A stretch of 64,000 nucleotides of DNA from Tragulus kanchil. Its lineage: Eukaryota > Chordata > Mammalia > Artiodactyla > Tragulidae. The position numbers were made by a program, and so were the translations under genes. Of the stretch, positions 34,035 to 45,401 are shown piece by piece (the first letter of the stretch is position 1; every line of letters starts with the position of its first letter). The stretch covers positions 200,174,400-200,238,399 of the forward strand of contig JAIOJX010000026.1 in assembly GCA_022376925.1 (NCBI GenBank), read 5' to 3'. The notes under the pieces were generated by a model. It searched no databases. It was not told where the DNA came from and saw only the letters and a program-made list of their open reading frames with translations.

Positions 34035-34776
34035 AAAATATCTCATTTATTATGTACACAAAGGAAAAGTCATCAACAGTTCTAAGCAATACAGTTCACA
34101 TGCTTTCTTTTTTGTGAGAATCTGAAGAGGGTGGATCTTTCACGTTTACCAAGTCTTTGTAATCCTAATACATTAATAATTTGCATGATATTGTAGCTGT
34201 CAGAGAACATCAAGATAATGTTCTGATTCTTCCAGTCCTTTCATGTTTTCAACAATTCAAGTTTAAGAGAGTTTAAAATATGCTTTTGTTGTGACTAAAC
34301 ATAAACATTCAGGAGAGGAGAAACATAAACAGATAGAGGAAGACTGAGGCATGAAAATATTTGCTTTCTCTGCCTCTGAGCAGTCCTGCCTCTTCTTGAG
34401 GCATTGTCTGTCCTTGAGAATTTGTTAAATAATTCAGGTAACTCTTCTTAACAGTGAGTACCATTCCAGGGGTCATTCTAATAAGAGGGGCTCCTAGAAG
34501 AGGGAAAGAGTGAAAGGGAAGGGGCAGTTAGGGAGAAAAGGCCATCAAGCCATACACATAGTAGGCACTCTAAATTATAATCTGCAACCACACTTCACTC
34601 AGAATTAGGTCTTCGAATGATAAAATGGGTGCCACTGCAAATTAGAACAAACAAAACCCATACAGCTGATGGAGAGATGGTACAACGTTCATCCTTGTTA
34701 TAATGGGGGAGAGTGAGCAGCATTGTAGTCATGAGTGTATCTCAGCTATTGTGTCAGCTTTAAAATATCTCAATTA

Positions 34777-35071
34777 TTGGGGCTCCCCTGGTGGTCCAGT
34801 GGGTAAGGACACCGCCTTGCAGTTCAAGGGGCACCAGTTCGATACCTGGCCTGGGAGGATCCCACGTGCGGCAGAGTGGCTGGACCGATCCAATTACCAA
34901 GCCAGAGCTCTGGAGCGCATGCACCCAGAGCCGGTGCTCTGCGACAACAGAGCCGCCGTGATGGGAGGCCCACACGGGCCAAAGAACAAAGACGGATGAA
35001 AATAGACAAATGAAAAAGCCAATAGAAGTGGCCCGCCCGCCCCCCCAACCTGCCACCCCCACACAAATAAA

Positions 35072-35102
<31 letters not shown>

Positions 35103-35130
35103 TCTAAAAAATAAAATAAAATAAAATAAA
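34777..35130 (+). repeat. Recurrent tRNA-derived SINE (second D12 copy)
   Basis: Same insertion as 33680-34034 with its target-site duplication, but with several substitutions and indels in the GC-rich last third of the body. It is the most diverged stretch between any two copies in this window apart from junction ends. Confidence 0.88.
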
Positions 35131-35480
35131 ATATCTCATTTATTATGTACACAAAGGAAAAGTCATCAACAGTTCTAAGCAATACAGTTCACATGCTTTC
35201 TTTTTTGTGAGAATCTGAAGAGGGTGGATCTTTCACGTTTACCAAGTCTTTGTAATCCTAATACATTAATAATTTGCATGATATTGTAGCTGTCAGAGAA
35301 CATCAAGATAATGTTCTGATTCTTCCAGTCCTTTCATGTTTTCAACAATTCAAGTTTAAGAGAGTTTAAAATATGCTTTTGTTGTGACTAAACATAAACA
35401 TTCAGGAGAGGAGAAACATAAACAGATAGAGGAAGACTGAGGCATGAAAATATTTTTTTCATGAACAAAAATGTCCATCA

Positions 35481-35730
35481 GGGCTACCCTGGTGGTCCAG
35501 TAGGTAAAGAGTCTGCCTTGTAATGCAGGGGGCACTGGTTCCATCCCTGGCCTGGAAAGATCCCACATGCTGTGGAGCGGCTGGACCTGTGTGTCCAATT
35601 GCAAGCTGGTGCTTTGGAGTCCACGCGCCCAAAGCTGGTGCTCTGCAATGGGAGGTCCACATAGACCAAAAAATAGATGGATGAAAATAAATAAATAAAA
35701 AACCAATAAAAGAGGCCAAAATTTTAAAAA
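35481..35730 (+). repeat. Recurrent tRNA-derived SINE, full length
   Basis: ggctaccctggtggtccagt, gttccatccctggcctgg, gtggagcggctggacctgtg, ggtgctctgcaatgggagg, accaataaaagaggcc. aatgtccatca at 35469-35479 recurs as aatggccatca at 35741-35751, a target-site duplication with one mismatch. It lacks a segment of about 15 bases before the gggaggcc motif. Confidence 0.87.
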
Positions 35731-35751
35731 ATAATTTAAAAAATGGCCATC

Positions 35752-36128
35752 AAAGTCTTTGATTTTCCAAAGTTGCTTCAGAACTTTTCCCTCATTAAAA
35801 TTTACCACTTAATGATCTCATGTAGGGGAATGAAATCTAGTTTACCCTAATTTCTTTCTGTCTTTGCAATGGGGTTGGAATGAATTCCCCACCAAAGAAT
35901 TAAGTCTATTGGGTAGCACATGGGTAGTAAATGTTTTCATTTGATTCACATATGGAATGTCTGGTGAGATTTCTTTTTCTATTAGCATTTTACTTTCAGA
36001 ACAAGTTATTAGAAAACAGGTTAAAATTCTCACCTAGAAAGATATAAATTAGCATCACCCATAGACATATATTCTGATACACTTTGGTGATATAGTTCTA
36101 GATTTATACTTTATGTGGCTATGAGGAT
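35752..36128. other. No recognised feature
   Basis: Single-copy DNA between a SINE and the LTR remnant. Nothing recognised. Confidence 0.5.
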
Positions 36129-36698
36129 GCTGTTATGGGCTGAATTGTCCCCCTTCCTGTCCATTTATATATTAAAGTCCTAAATCCCAGTACCTCAGAA
36201 TGTGACTGTATTTGTAGATGTATGCATGTTCAGTCACTTCAGCCATGTCTGACTCTTCGCAACCCTATGGACTGTAGCCTGCCAGCCTCCTCTATCCATG
36301 GGCTTCTCCAGGCAAGAATACTACAGTGGACTGGGGATCTTCTTGACCCAGGGATTGAATCCAGGTCACCTGCATTGGCAGGTGGGTTCTTTACCACTAG
36401 TGTCACCTGGAAAGCGTGTATTTGGAAATAGGGTCTTTAAAAAGTTAATTAAGTTAATTAAGTTCAGGTAAGGTGGGACCTAATTCAATGTCTTTACAAG
36501 AAGAGGAAATCTGGTCACAGGCACAGAGGGATGACTATGTGCAGAGCATGGCCATCTACCAGTGAAGGAGAAAGGCCTCAGAGGAAACCCACACTGCAAA
36601 CACCTTGGACTTTAAATCTCCAGAACTGTGAGAAATAAATTCCTATGGTTTAAGCTATGGTACTTTGTTAAGGCAGACCCAGCAAATGAATATACAGA
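36129..36698 (+). mobile_element. MaLR (ERVL-type) solo LTR remnant, MLT1-like, split by a Bov-A2
   Basis: tgttatgggctgaattgtcc, agtacctcagaatgtgactg, then after the Bov-A2 ggaaatagggtctttaaa, agaggaaatctggtcacag, ctccagaactgtgagaaata and ggtactttgttaaggcag: the order of an old mammalian MaLR LTR, about 370 bases without the insert. No internal retroviral genes are present. Exact subfamily uncertain. Confidence 0.75.
36215..36416 (-). repeat. Bov-A2 SINE, antisense, nested in the LTR
   Basis: tcagtcacttcagccatgtc, ggactgtagcctgccagcc, ggcttctccaggcaagaata and the Bov-A2-specific ccactagtgtcacctggaaa. tgtatttg at 36207-36214 recurs at 36417-36424, the short target-site duplication within the LTR. 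Confidence 0.88.
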
Positions 36699-36786
36699 TG
36701 CCCATAATTTTGTGATTCAGGAAAGAATTTTCACTTCAATCCAATCACACTCCTTTTTTAAATTACAAATAAAAATTTTTTTTTCT

Positions 36787-37045
36787 TGGGCTTTCCTGGT
36801 GGTCCAGTGGGTAAGGATACCACCTTTCAGTGCAAGGGGCGCCAGTTCGATCCCTGGCCTGGGAAGATCCCACGTGCCGTGGAGCAACTGGACCAATGTG
36901 TCCAACTACCGAGCCAGAGCCCTGGAGCGCATGTGCCCAAAGCTGGTGCACTGTGAAGAGAGAGGCCACTGCGAAGGGAGGCCCACACAGGCCAAAGAAC
37001 AAAGACAAATAAATGAAAGATCAATAGAAGTAACCAAAAAAATTT
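36787..37045 (+). repeat. Recurrent tRNA-derived SINE, full length
   Basis: ggctttcctggtggtccagt, ggcgccagttcgatccctgg, gtggagcaactggaccaatg, caactaccgagccagagcc, gggaggcccacacaggcc, agatcaatagaagtaacc. aaattttttttt on both sides is consistent with a target-site duplication. A clean representative of this SINE type. Confidence 0.88.
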
Positions 37046-37130
37046 TTTTTTTCTTTTCTTGGCCATGCTGGAAGGTGGGTGCTTAGTTCCCTGACCAGGA
37101 ATGTAACCCACACAGCTGCCCCTACTGACT
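37046..37130 (-). repeat. Short tRNA-derived SINE fragment
   Basis: cttggccatgctggaaggtg, cttagttccctgaccagg, aatgtaacccacac: the reversed short-body class, truncated before the head. It abuts the SINE at 36787, which probably inserted in its tail. Confidence 0.65.
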
Positions 37131-37916
37131 TTGCTACCTCAGATATTCCATCCACACCCTTTACCCAAGAGAGTAGCCAAAATGACGTAAGGACCAATGT
37201 TGTTCTCAGAGCATGCCAGCCACAAGCAACACTCCTCCCTGGGGGCTCTCCAAAAAGATGAGGGTGAGCGGAGTGGCTCTTAGCTGTTCCTATCAGAATG
37301 TGCAGGTGAGCCAATAAAAGCCACATGACCAGCTACATCAAGAGCTGCTGACAAGCCCGAAGATCCAAAATGGACACCTGACCCTTGTCTGTTGTCAAGA
37401 CATTATCCACCATGGCAACTGGGCCAGTTTCCACTGCACATGCCACTCTACAGCTCAACTGAGAGGGATCAAGAGAGTCAGGATTCCAAATATCAACTGT
37501 ATCGGTCTGTCATCTCCTCTCCTGTGACCTTTCTCAGAAAAGGAAATGTAATGACAAAATGAAAGCTAACTGGACTATCCATGTCCAGAAGAGTCTTCAG
37601 TGGTCTAGCTTCTGTCTGAATGATTCTGTCCTACTGATTCATCACAGTCTTTCCAAAGAGTAACGTGACAACGTGAAACTTATGCTAAAACTGGGTAAGG
37701 TAAAATAAAGTTATTGGAAGACATTTTTTCTCTTAAGATCAATAGAAAAATAAAAATCAAGTATCAGTTTATGCTTTGAGCTATCTAATCAGGTTCCCTC
37801 TGCCCCTACTATGTCCCATCTCTGAACCTTCTTCAATCCCTTCACACTGCTGATGAGAGTTTTGATCTGTCTGTCTCCCCCATCCTTTTCTTCACTTTTT
37901 TTTTCTGTTTTCCTCA
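37131..37916. other. No recognised feature
   Basis: Single-copy DNA, somewhat GC-richer than its surroundings. No gene or repeat family recognised. Confidence 0.45.
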
Positions 37917-38020
37917 ATAGATTGTGACTTCCACTAGGGTAAGAACTATATTTGTTGTGTTTGCCAATGTCTATTCAGAACTTGCTGCATAATCAGTGTT
38001 CAAAAACACTTGTTGAGTGA
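37917..38020 (+). repeat. LINE-2 3' end, sense
   Basis: attgtgacttccactagggt, agaactatatttgttgtg, and cttgttgagtgactgaaa follow L2 3'-end order. Short and old. Confidence 0.65.
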
Positions 38021-38061
38021 CTGAAAATTGATGAAAAATGTCAGTGGAAACCAAGAAAAGA

Positions 38062-38215
38062 AGCTGATATCTATTTAGTTCTTACTGTGCTGTGCATCTT
38101 ATAAAGCCCTGTCATAAACTCATCTCATTCACTCTTAAAATGTTAAAACGATGTATTCTGAACACTGTTTTTTTCTCATGTGGAAACTGAGGCCCAGAGA
38201 GGTGTCACGTTCTGG
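38062..38215 (-). repeat. MIR SINE, antisense
   Basis: tagttcttactgtgctgtgc, ataaactcatctcattcac and ctcatgtggaaactgaggcc with cagagagg are reversed MIR hallmarks. Confidence 0.72.
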
Positions 38216-38270
38216 TGTTTCTGTATTTAAAGTGGAATGAACTCTCTGTTCCCCTTGCTAGCACTTTGAA

Positions 38271-40375
38271 AATAAAATTCCTAATACTCTGGAATTCAGT
38301 TTTATTCTATATGTGTATCTGTGGCTTCCCTCCTCCCCAGCTTACATTTTCTCTTGTCCAAGCTTTCTGATGCTTTAGTGATTCTAAAGTTAGAGAAATG
38401 CTGAGGTGAAAGTGGAGGTTGGCTGCTGAGACCATGGCACCTCAGCTACAAAACAGCCTCTGTAATTTTGTTTTCATTGGTTATTTTCAATGCATTTATT
38501 GGTTGTTAAACTGAACCATGTTGACTGTCCCCGGCCAAGTTTCTTACAGTACAAATGGCACATTAACTATGCAGCTATAGTGAAAGGAGTTAGTACTCCT
38601 AGGTAAGTGCTTGCATATGAAACAGATGGGTAACCCCTGAGTGGGTTGAAGGTTCAACACGATCTTTTCCAAACCTCTCTGGTTTGGAAATCTAACTAGA
38701 AACCTCCTGGGGTCCAGGCTTCTGATGAGATTCCTGGAGCTTCTTGGTCCAGGCGTGGGTTTGGAATACTTGGGAAATAGTCAACCACAGGGATCTCAGG
38801 GCTCCTCATTCTGGCTCGGCTGGGAAGTACTGAGCTGCATGAAAAGTAGGACACTTGAGGGGGTTGTGGAGAGAGTTTCAAACCTCAACAGGAATTTCAA
38901 TTGTTCACTTGGGTAGGAGTTTGCATTCTATCTAAGCCCCCCAAACTTGTTTTCTACTGACTATACGCTTTTATGTTGTAAGGGTTCAAGTATTTTAGTT
39001 TGATGAGAATAAAAAGTCAATATGCTGCAAATTTAAAAAAGTCAGAGTGCCTTTCTAAAATGATCACTTTTTCTTCGTTGGTATTTTGAAGTATACAAAA
39101 ATACGGCAAAAAAAATGTCTAAAATGCTATTCCAGCTGAATCAATTACTGACCATTTTCAGTGAAGGAGATTAGAGTACACTTAATATTTTTTCCTTTGA
39201 ACAATATTGTCATTCAATATTATGCCAATGTTAATATTTGAGAACTACATATTAATATAATCATGTAAAATGGGAAAAATATAGGTCTGAAAGCAAACTG
39301 AGTGGGTATTCATACAGCTTAATAAAATTCCTAATACTCTGGAATTCAGTTTTATTCTATATGTGTATCTGTGGCTTCCCTCCTCCCCAGCTTACATTTT
39401 CTCTTGTCCAAGCTTTCTGATGCTTTAGTGATTCTAAAGTTAGAGAAATGCTGAGGTGAAAGTGGAGGTTGGCTGCTGAGACCATGGCACCTCAGCTACA
39501 AAACAGCCTCTGTAATTTTGTTTTCATTGGTTATTTTCAATGCATTTATTGGTTGTTAAACTGAACCATGTTGACTGTCCCCGGCCAAGTTTCTTACAGT
39601 ACAAATGGCACATTAACTATGCAGCTATAGTGAAAGGAGTTAGTACTCCTAGGTAAGTGCTTGCATATGAAACAGATGGGTAACCCCTGAGTGGGTTGAA
39701 GGTTCAACACGATCTTTCCAAACCTCTCTGGTTTGGAAATCTAACTAGAAACCTCCTGGGGTCCAGGCTTCTGATGAGATTCCTGGAGCTTCTTGGTCCA
39801 GGCGTGGGTTTGGAATACTTGGGAAATAGTCAACCACAGGGATCTCAGGGCTCCTCATTCTGGCTCGGCTGGGAAGTACTGAGCTGCATGAAAAGTAGGA
39901 CACTTGAGGGGGTTGTGGAGAGAGTTTCAAACCTCAACAGGAATTTCAATTGTTCACTTGGGTAGGAGTTTGCATTCTATCTAAGCCCCCCAAACTTGTT
40001 TTCTACTGACTATACGCTTTTATGTTGTAAGGGTTCAAGTATTTTAGTTTGATGAGAATAAAAAGTCAATATGCTGCAAATTTAAAAAAGTCAGAGTGCC
40101 TTTCTAAAATGATCACTTTTTCTTCGTTGGTATTTTGAAGTATACAAAAATACGGCAAAAAAAATGTCTAAAATGCTATTCCAGCTGAATCAATTACTGA
40201 CCATTTTCAGTGAAGGAGATTAGAGTACACTTAATATTTTTTCCTTTGAACAATATTGTCATTCAATATTATGCCAATGTTAATATTTGAGAACTACATA
40301 TTAATATAATCATGTAAAATGGGAAAAATATAGGTCTGAAAGCAAACTGAGTGGGTATTCATACAGCTTAATAAA
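38271..40375. repeat. Tandem duplication D13, unit about 1050 bp
   Basis: Copy 1 is 38271-39326 and copy 2 is 39321-40375, offset 1050, then 1049 after one T is lost (gatcttttcc against gatctttcc). The two copies share aataaa at the junction. No gene or known repeat is recognised inside; the frames at 38725 and 39696 are the same sequence. Confidence 0.97.
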
Positions 40376-42307
40376 TATTCTTCTACCTGGACATCATTGT
40401 GAAATTATACACAATTTGCCTTAACCTATTGCATCTAATCCAAAGGAATTAAAAGTGATGGATATTTTTTTTTCTCCTTAATCATTGGAATTTGAGGACT
40501 CAATCCACTTCTAAGTAAACTCTTCTGTGTCTCACATCAATATGGTATGCTACCATCTAGTTTTGAGTATAAGTAGTTGTTTCTTAAAATTGATTTTAAA
40601 TCCTGCTTCTGCTTTTTTAAGGCTTTGATTCTTTAAAATACAGTGCACTATATTTTAATTACCTGTAGCCTAATATGTATGTTCAGGAAGAACTGACCAG
40701 TGACAGTGGTGAGGAATTATTAATTCCCTTATTTATCAATTTAATACTCTTTGAATGTTGGTATCTTTTGTGCTCAGTTTAGCTTAGACTTGCTGTTTGG
40801 ACAATACATTTCCTTTAATGGTGAACCAGTCTGGAAAAAGAGAAAGGATATACCTTATATTTACGTTAAGCCTTATATTTACCATTGTGTATTTATTTTT
40901 TAACAATCATTTTTTGTGATATTTTTACCAAAGCAAAAATATCTGAGTTTTTTTATCTGAGTTATTTCCTGAATGGAGATAATGTGATTTTAACACACTA
41001 GTAAAAGCAAAGAAATACACTAAAATTTAAAACTATTTTTCCTATTTTATAACTGTATCTTACAGAACAAAGTTTTCAAAAACACTGGAAAGAATTCATT
41101 GAAAAGACTCAAGTTTAATTTAATTGGCTAGATATCACTTTAAAACATTTAAAATTTAGGGTAGGAGTTTGCTTTTGCCCCCAAACTTGTTTTCTACTGA
41201 CTATACGCTTTTAAGTCAATTTTGGGCTGCAAATTTAAAAAGTCAGAGTGCCTTTCTAAAATGATCACTTTTTCTTCGTTGGTATTTTGAAGTATACAAA
41301 AATACGGCAAAAAAAATGTCTAAAATGCTATTCCAGCTGAATCAATTACTGACCATTTTCAGTGAAGGAGATTAGAGTACACTTAATATTTTTTCCTTTG
41401 AACAATATTGTCATTCAATATTATGCCAATGTTAATATTTGAGAACTACATATTAATATAATCATGTAAAATGGGAAAAATATAGGTCTGAAAGCAAACT
41501 GAGTGGGTATTCATACAGCTTAATAAATATTCTTCTACCTGGACATCATTGTGAAATTATACACAATTTGCCTTAACCTATTGCATCTAATCCAAAGGAA
41601 TTAAAAGTGATGGATATTTTTTTTTCTCCTTAATCATTGGAATTTGAGGACTCAATCCACTTCTAAGTAAACTCTTCTGTGTCTCACATCAATATGGTAT
41701 GCTACCATCTAGTTTTGAGTATAAGTAGTTGTTTCTTAAAATTGATTTTAAATCCTGCTTCTGCTTTTTTAAGGCTTTGATTCTTTAAAATACAGTGCAC
41801 TATATTTTAATTACCTGTAGCCTAATATGTATGTTCAGGAAGAACTGACCAGTGACAGTGGTGAGGAATTATTAATTCCCTTATTTATCAATTTAATACT
41901 CTTTGAATGTTGGTATCTTTTGTGCTCAGTTTAGCTTAGACTTGCTGTTTGGACAATACATTTCCTTTAATGGTGAACCAGTCTGGAAAAAGAGAAAGGA
42001 TATACCTTATATTTACGTTAAGCCTTATATTTACCATTGTGTATTTATTTTTTAACAATCATTTTTTGTGATATTTTTACCAAAGCAAAAATATCTGAGT
42101 TTTTTTATCTGAGTTATTTCCTGAATGGAGATAATGTGATTTTAACACACTAGTAAAAGCAAAGAAATACACTAAAATTTAAAACTATTTTTCCTATTTT
42201 ATAACTGTATCTTACAGAACAAAGTTTTCAAAAACACTGGAAAGAATTCATTGAAAAGACTCAAGTTTAATTTAATTGGCTAGATATCACTTTAAAACAT
42301 TTAAAAT
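39962..42307. repeat. Tandem duplication D14, offset 1152 bp
   Basis: Copy 1 is 39962-41155 and copy 2 is 41161-42307. The first 80 bases of copy 2 compress 39962-40090: gaps of about 8 and 40 bases and tttgggctgc replacing intact sequence. From 40091 and 41243 on they are identical. 39962-40375 is also in D13, so it occurs three times (38912, 39962, 41161). Confidence 0.96.
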
Positions 42308-43084
42308 AGACAGTGTATTACTAACTGTACTCAAATGCCCTCAAAACTCTGCATTTATATAATCAAATGCTGCTTAAACTACCAGCCATGCATTTTTTGA
42401 GAGTTTGAAACCGGTTGATTTTAAGAACTGAAGTTGAAGGGGGAAAATCATGACTTTCTGTCTGAGGACAGGTTCCCTGACAGGTTCAAATTCCTCCTTG
42501 AGTGTGATCTAACATGACCTCACACATCCATATTCACACACATGCGTGCAGTCATACACAGTCTTTCAAATGGTTTACAGATTGATTCAGGGTACGCAGA
42601 GAGCATTTTGTCTCTTACGATTGTCTCTGCTCCCTCACTGCTTCCAGCTCCTCCGCCTTTAAAGTTTCATCGACAGCACATTTTCCAATTATTTTAAGAT
42701 TGTTTTTCCTGTGCTATGCAGATTAATGCAATGTGGGCAGTTAAGAATTGAACTGTACGATGAAAACATAAATCACAAACTTTCCTTTCAGATTGAGTTT
42801 CTTCTTCTCCTGAAGAAAATCAACTACCAGAAATTCCTTCTACATTAATTAGAAGATCATTGTTTGCTGCTTTTCCTCTTCCTGACCTTCTCTTTTCATT
42901 GACTCTGTCTAAAGGGAAGTGTGTGCAACACTCATTTCAAAGGAATGCTTGCAATTTGGTGGTAGATTATGCAAACTCCAATTAGTGATCCGCAAGGTGT
43001 TGAAAAAACAGGGTCCGATGTGTGGGAAACCCAGGGCGGCTCACTTCCAGCAACTTGAAAAACACCTCCCTTGCTTAGATGTGA
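42308..43084. other. No recognised feature
   Basis: Single-copy DNA. A 90-codon frame (42919-43191) begins here, starts MCATLISKEC and ends in a lysine-rich stretch. It has no domain I recognise, and no splice or promoter context I can defend, so I do not call it a gene. Confidence 0.45.
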
Positions 43085-43274
43085 AGCCACATCTATATCA
43101 ACACGAAATGCTGGTCAGAGTCACATCTACCATAATTGAAATGGAAAACCAAATCAAACCAAAAGGAAAAAAAGAAAGTAAAATGCCTTAATTCTACTTA
43201 TGTTTCGTGCACAGAAGTCCTTACACATGGCTTTCAAGTCCTAATTGCAATGTCCTATATAGCTTTTGATTTTA

Positions 43275-43525
43275 TAATTTATTTTTTAAATTAAATTTTT
43301 ATTGAGGTACAGTTGATTCACAATATAATGTTAGTTCCAGGTATACAGCACAGTGACTCAGTTATACAAAATATATGTATATTCTTTCTTGGATCCTCTT
43401 CCTATAAGATAATTGAAAATATTCAGTATAGTTCCCTGTGCTATATGGTAAGACCTTGTTGATTATCTGTTTTATATATAGTACTGTGCATATGTTAATC
43501 CCAAACTCCTCATTTATCCTCGGTT
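43275..43525 (-). repeat. LINE-1 3' end, antisense
   Basis: tttttattgaggtacagttg, gttccaggtatacagcac, atagttccctgtgctata and tgttaatcccaaactcctc are the reversed 3' end of an artiodactyl L1. Second copy at 44433-44683. Confidence 0.82.
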
Positions 43526-43880
43526 TTCTAATTTAAATACTTTTCATTCACTCATTTCCATTAAAAAATATTTATGCTCAGTTTAGGTTGTACACGCCTC
43601 ACAGACCATGGAGTCGAGTGAGATGAGGGTGAAAGCTGACAGTGGAAAACAACAAATGCAGATGGTTCGAGTTGAGAAGTAGAAACTGAATACCATCTCA
43701 TTTAGAACTGAGATTGTTTAGTCTAGAGAGAAATAGGTAAACTGTTACTATAAAAATGCCTTGATCTCAAACATCTTATATGTATACTTTATCTTCTTAT
43801 ATAAAGCATTTCTGAGAATGAGGAATTATTTCAAATGTGTGAAGGAATTTTCGTACAGAAAGAAGAAATGGGTGTCCAGA

Positions 43881-43915
43881 GGACGACTCTGGGAGTCGCC
43901 GACGAAGATGCCAAA
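43881..43915. other. CpG cluster with small inverted repeat
   Basis: cgactctgggagtcg at 43884-43898 is a perfect 6-base stem with a 3-base loop, followed by gccgacg. Four CpG lie within 21 bases in DNA otherwise poor in CpG. No known element fits. A second copy is at about 45040-45074. Confidence 0.4.
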
Positions 43916-45401
43916 ACAACTCCTATTTCTCTATCGTCAGGTTTCTGCTCTGTCTTCCAATTCTTCTGATTCGGTTACTATGTGAGGTTGTACAACTTTG
44001 TTTTCTTTTTAAATAATATTTATCATGTTACTTTATGTAATAGAATATACTACAATTTAATAAAAAAACACTTTTATTTTAGATGTCTTTTCCCATAATT
44101 AGTTTGCATCTGCATAGTGAGAGTCAATCAGCTATTCGTCCTATTGCCTAGGTTATGCCTGTTCCATGAATTTGTCCAGAACATCACATTCTGTAAGGGC
44201 TTTGCTTTTCTCAATTTAAGGATGCTCCAATGAGGAAATGATAGCCACATCTATATCAACACGAAATGCTGGTCAGAGTCACATCTACCATAATTGAAAT
44301 GGAAAACCAAATCAAACCAAAAGGAAAAAAAGAAAGTAAAATGCCTTAATTCTACTTATGTTTCGTGCACAGAAGTCCTTACACATGGCTTTCAAGTCCT
44401 AATTGCAATGTCCTATATAGCTTTTGATTTTATAATTTATTTTTTAAATTAAATTTTTATTGAGGTACAGTTGATTCACAATATAATGTTAGTTCCAGGT
44501 ATACAGCACAGTGACTCAGTTATACAAAATATATGTATATTCTTTCTTGGATCCTCTTCCTATAAGATAATTGAAAATATTCAGTATAGTTCCCTGTGCT
44601 ATATGGTAAGACCTTGTTGATTATCTGTTTTATATATAGTACTGTGCATATGTTAATCCCAAACTCCTCATTTATCCTCGGTTTTCTAATTTAAATACTT
44701 TTCATTCACTCATTTCCATTAAAAAATATTTATGCTCAGTTTAGGTTGTACAGCGCCTCACAGACCATGGAGTCGAGTGAGATGAGGGTGAAAGCTGACA
44801 GTGGAAAACAACAAATGCAGATGGTTCGAGTTGAGAAGTAGAAACTGAATACCATCTCATTTAGAACTGAGATTGTTTAGTCTAGAGAGAAATAGGTAAA
44901 CTGTTACTATAAAAATGCCTTGATCTCAAACATCTTATATGTATACTTTATCTTCTTATATAAAGCATTTCTGAGAATGAGGAATTATTTCAAATGTGTG
45001 AAGGAATTTTCGTACAGAAAGAAGAAATGGGTGTCCAGAGGACGACTCTGGGAGTCGCCGACGAAGATGCCAAAACAACTCCTATTTCTCTATCGTCAGG
45101 TTTCTGCTCTGTCTTCCAATTCTTCTGATTCGGTTACTATGTGAGGTTGTACAACTTTGTTTTCTTTTTAAATAATATTTATCATGTTACTTTATGTAAT
45201 AGAATATACTACAATTTAATAAAAAAACACTTTTATTTTAGATGTCTTTTCCCATAATTAGTTTGCATCTGCATAGTGAGAGTCAATCAGCTATTCGTCC
45301 TATTGCCTAGGTTATGCCTGTTCCATGAATTTGTCCAGAACATCACATTCTGTAAGGGCTTTGCTTTTCTCAATTTAAGGATGCTCCAATGAGGAAATGA
45401 T

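Larger units (their letters stand above)
33261..35455. repeat. Tandem duplication D12, unit about 1096 bp
   Basis: Copy 1 is 33261-34362 and copy 2 is 34360-35455. Offset falls from 1099 to 1093 across the SINE. Differences concentrate in the GC-rich end of that SINE (gaggccactgcgatggg against agagccgccgtgatggg; ctgctcccctccctcccc against cgcccccccaacctgcc). 33261-33736 is shared with D11 and so occurs three times. Confidence 0.96.
43085..45401. repeat. Tandem duplication D15, unit 1158 bp
   Basis: Copy 1 is 43085-44242 and copy 2 is 44243-45401, with a clean abutting junction. Offset 1158, then 1159 after one inserted base (tacacgcc against tacagcgcc at about 44750). No other difference seen. 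Confidence 0.97.

Noticed and set aside
33661..34089. 142-codon minus-strand frame (and its partner at 34760-35182)
   Set aside because: It is translated from a SINE and its AAAT microsatellite tail, which accounts for the isoleucine/tyrosine/phenylalanine-rich repeats.
35356..35808. 150-codon minus-strand frame
   Set aside because: Most of it is the antisense translation of the SINE at 35481-35730.
36628..37086. 152-codon frame, the longest in the window
   Set aside because: It runs from the end of the MaLR LTR through a SINE. The reading frame is incidental and the central part is SINE sequence.
42919..43191. 90-codon frame with lysine-rich end as a small protein gene
   Set aside because: No domain, Kozak or splice evidence, and its end lies in the D15 copy boundary region. 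Chance frames of this size are expected.
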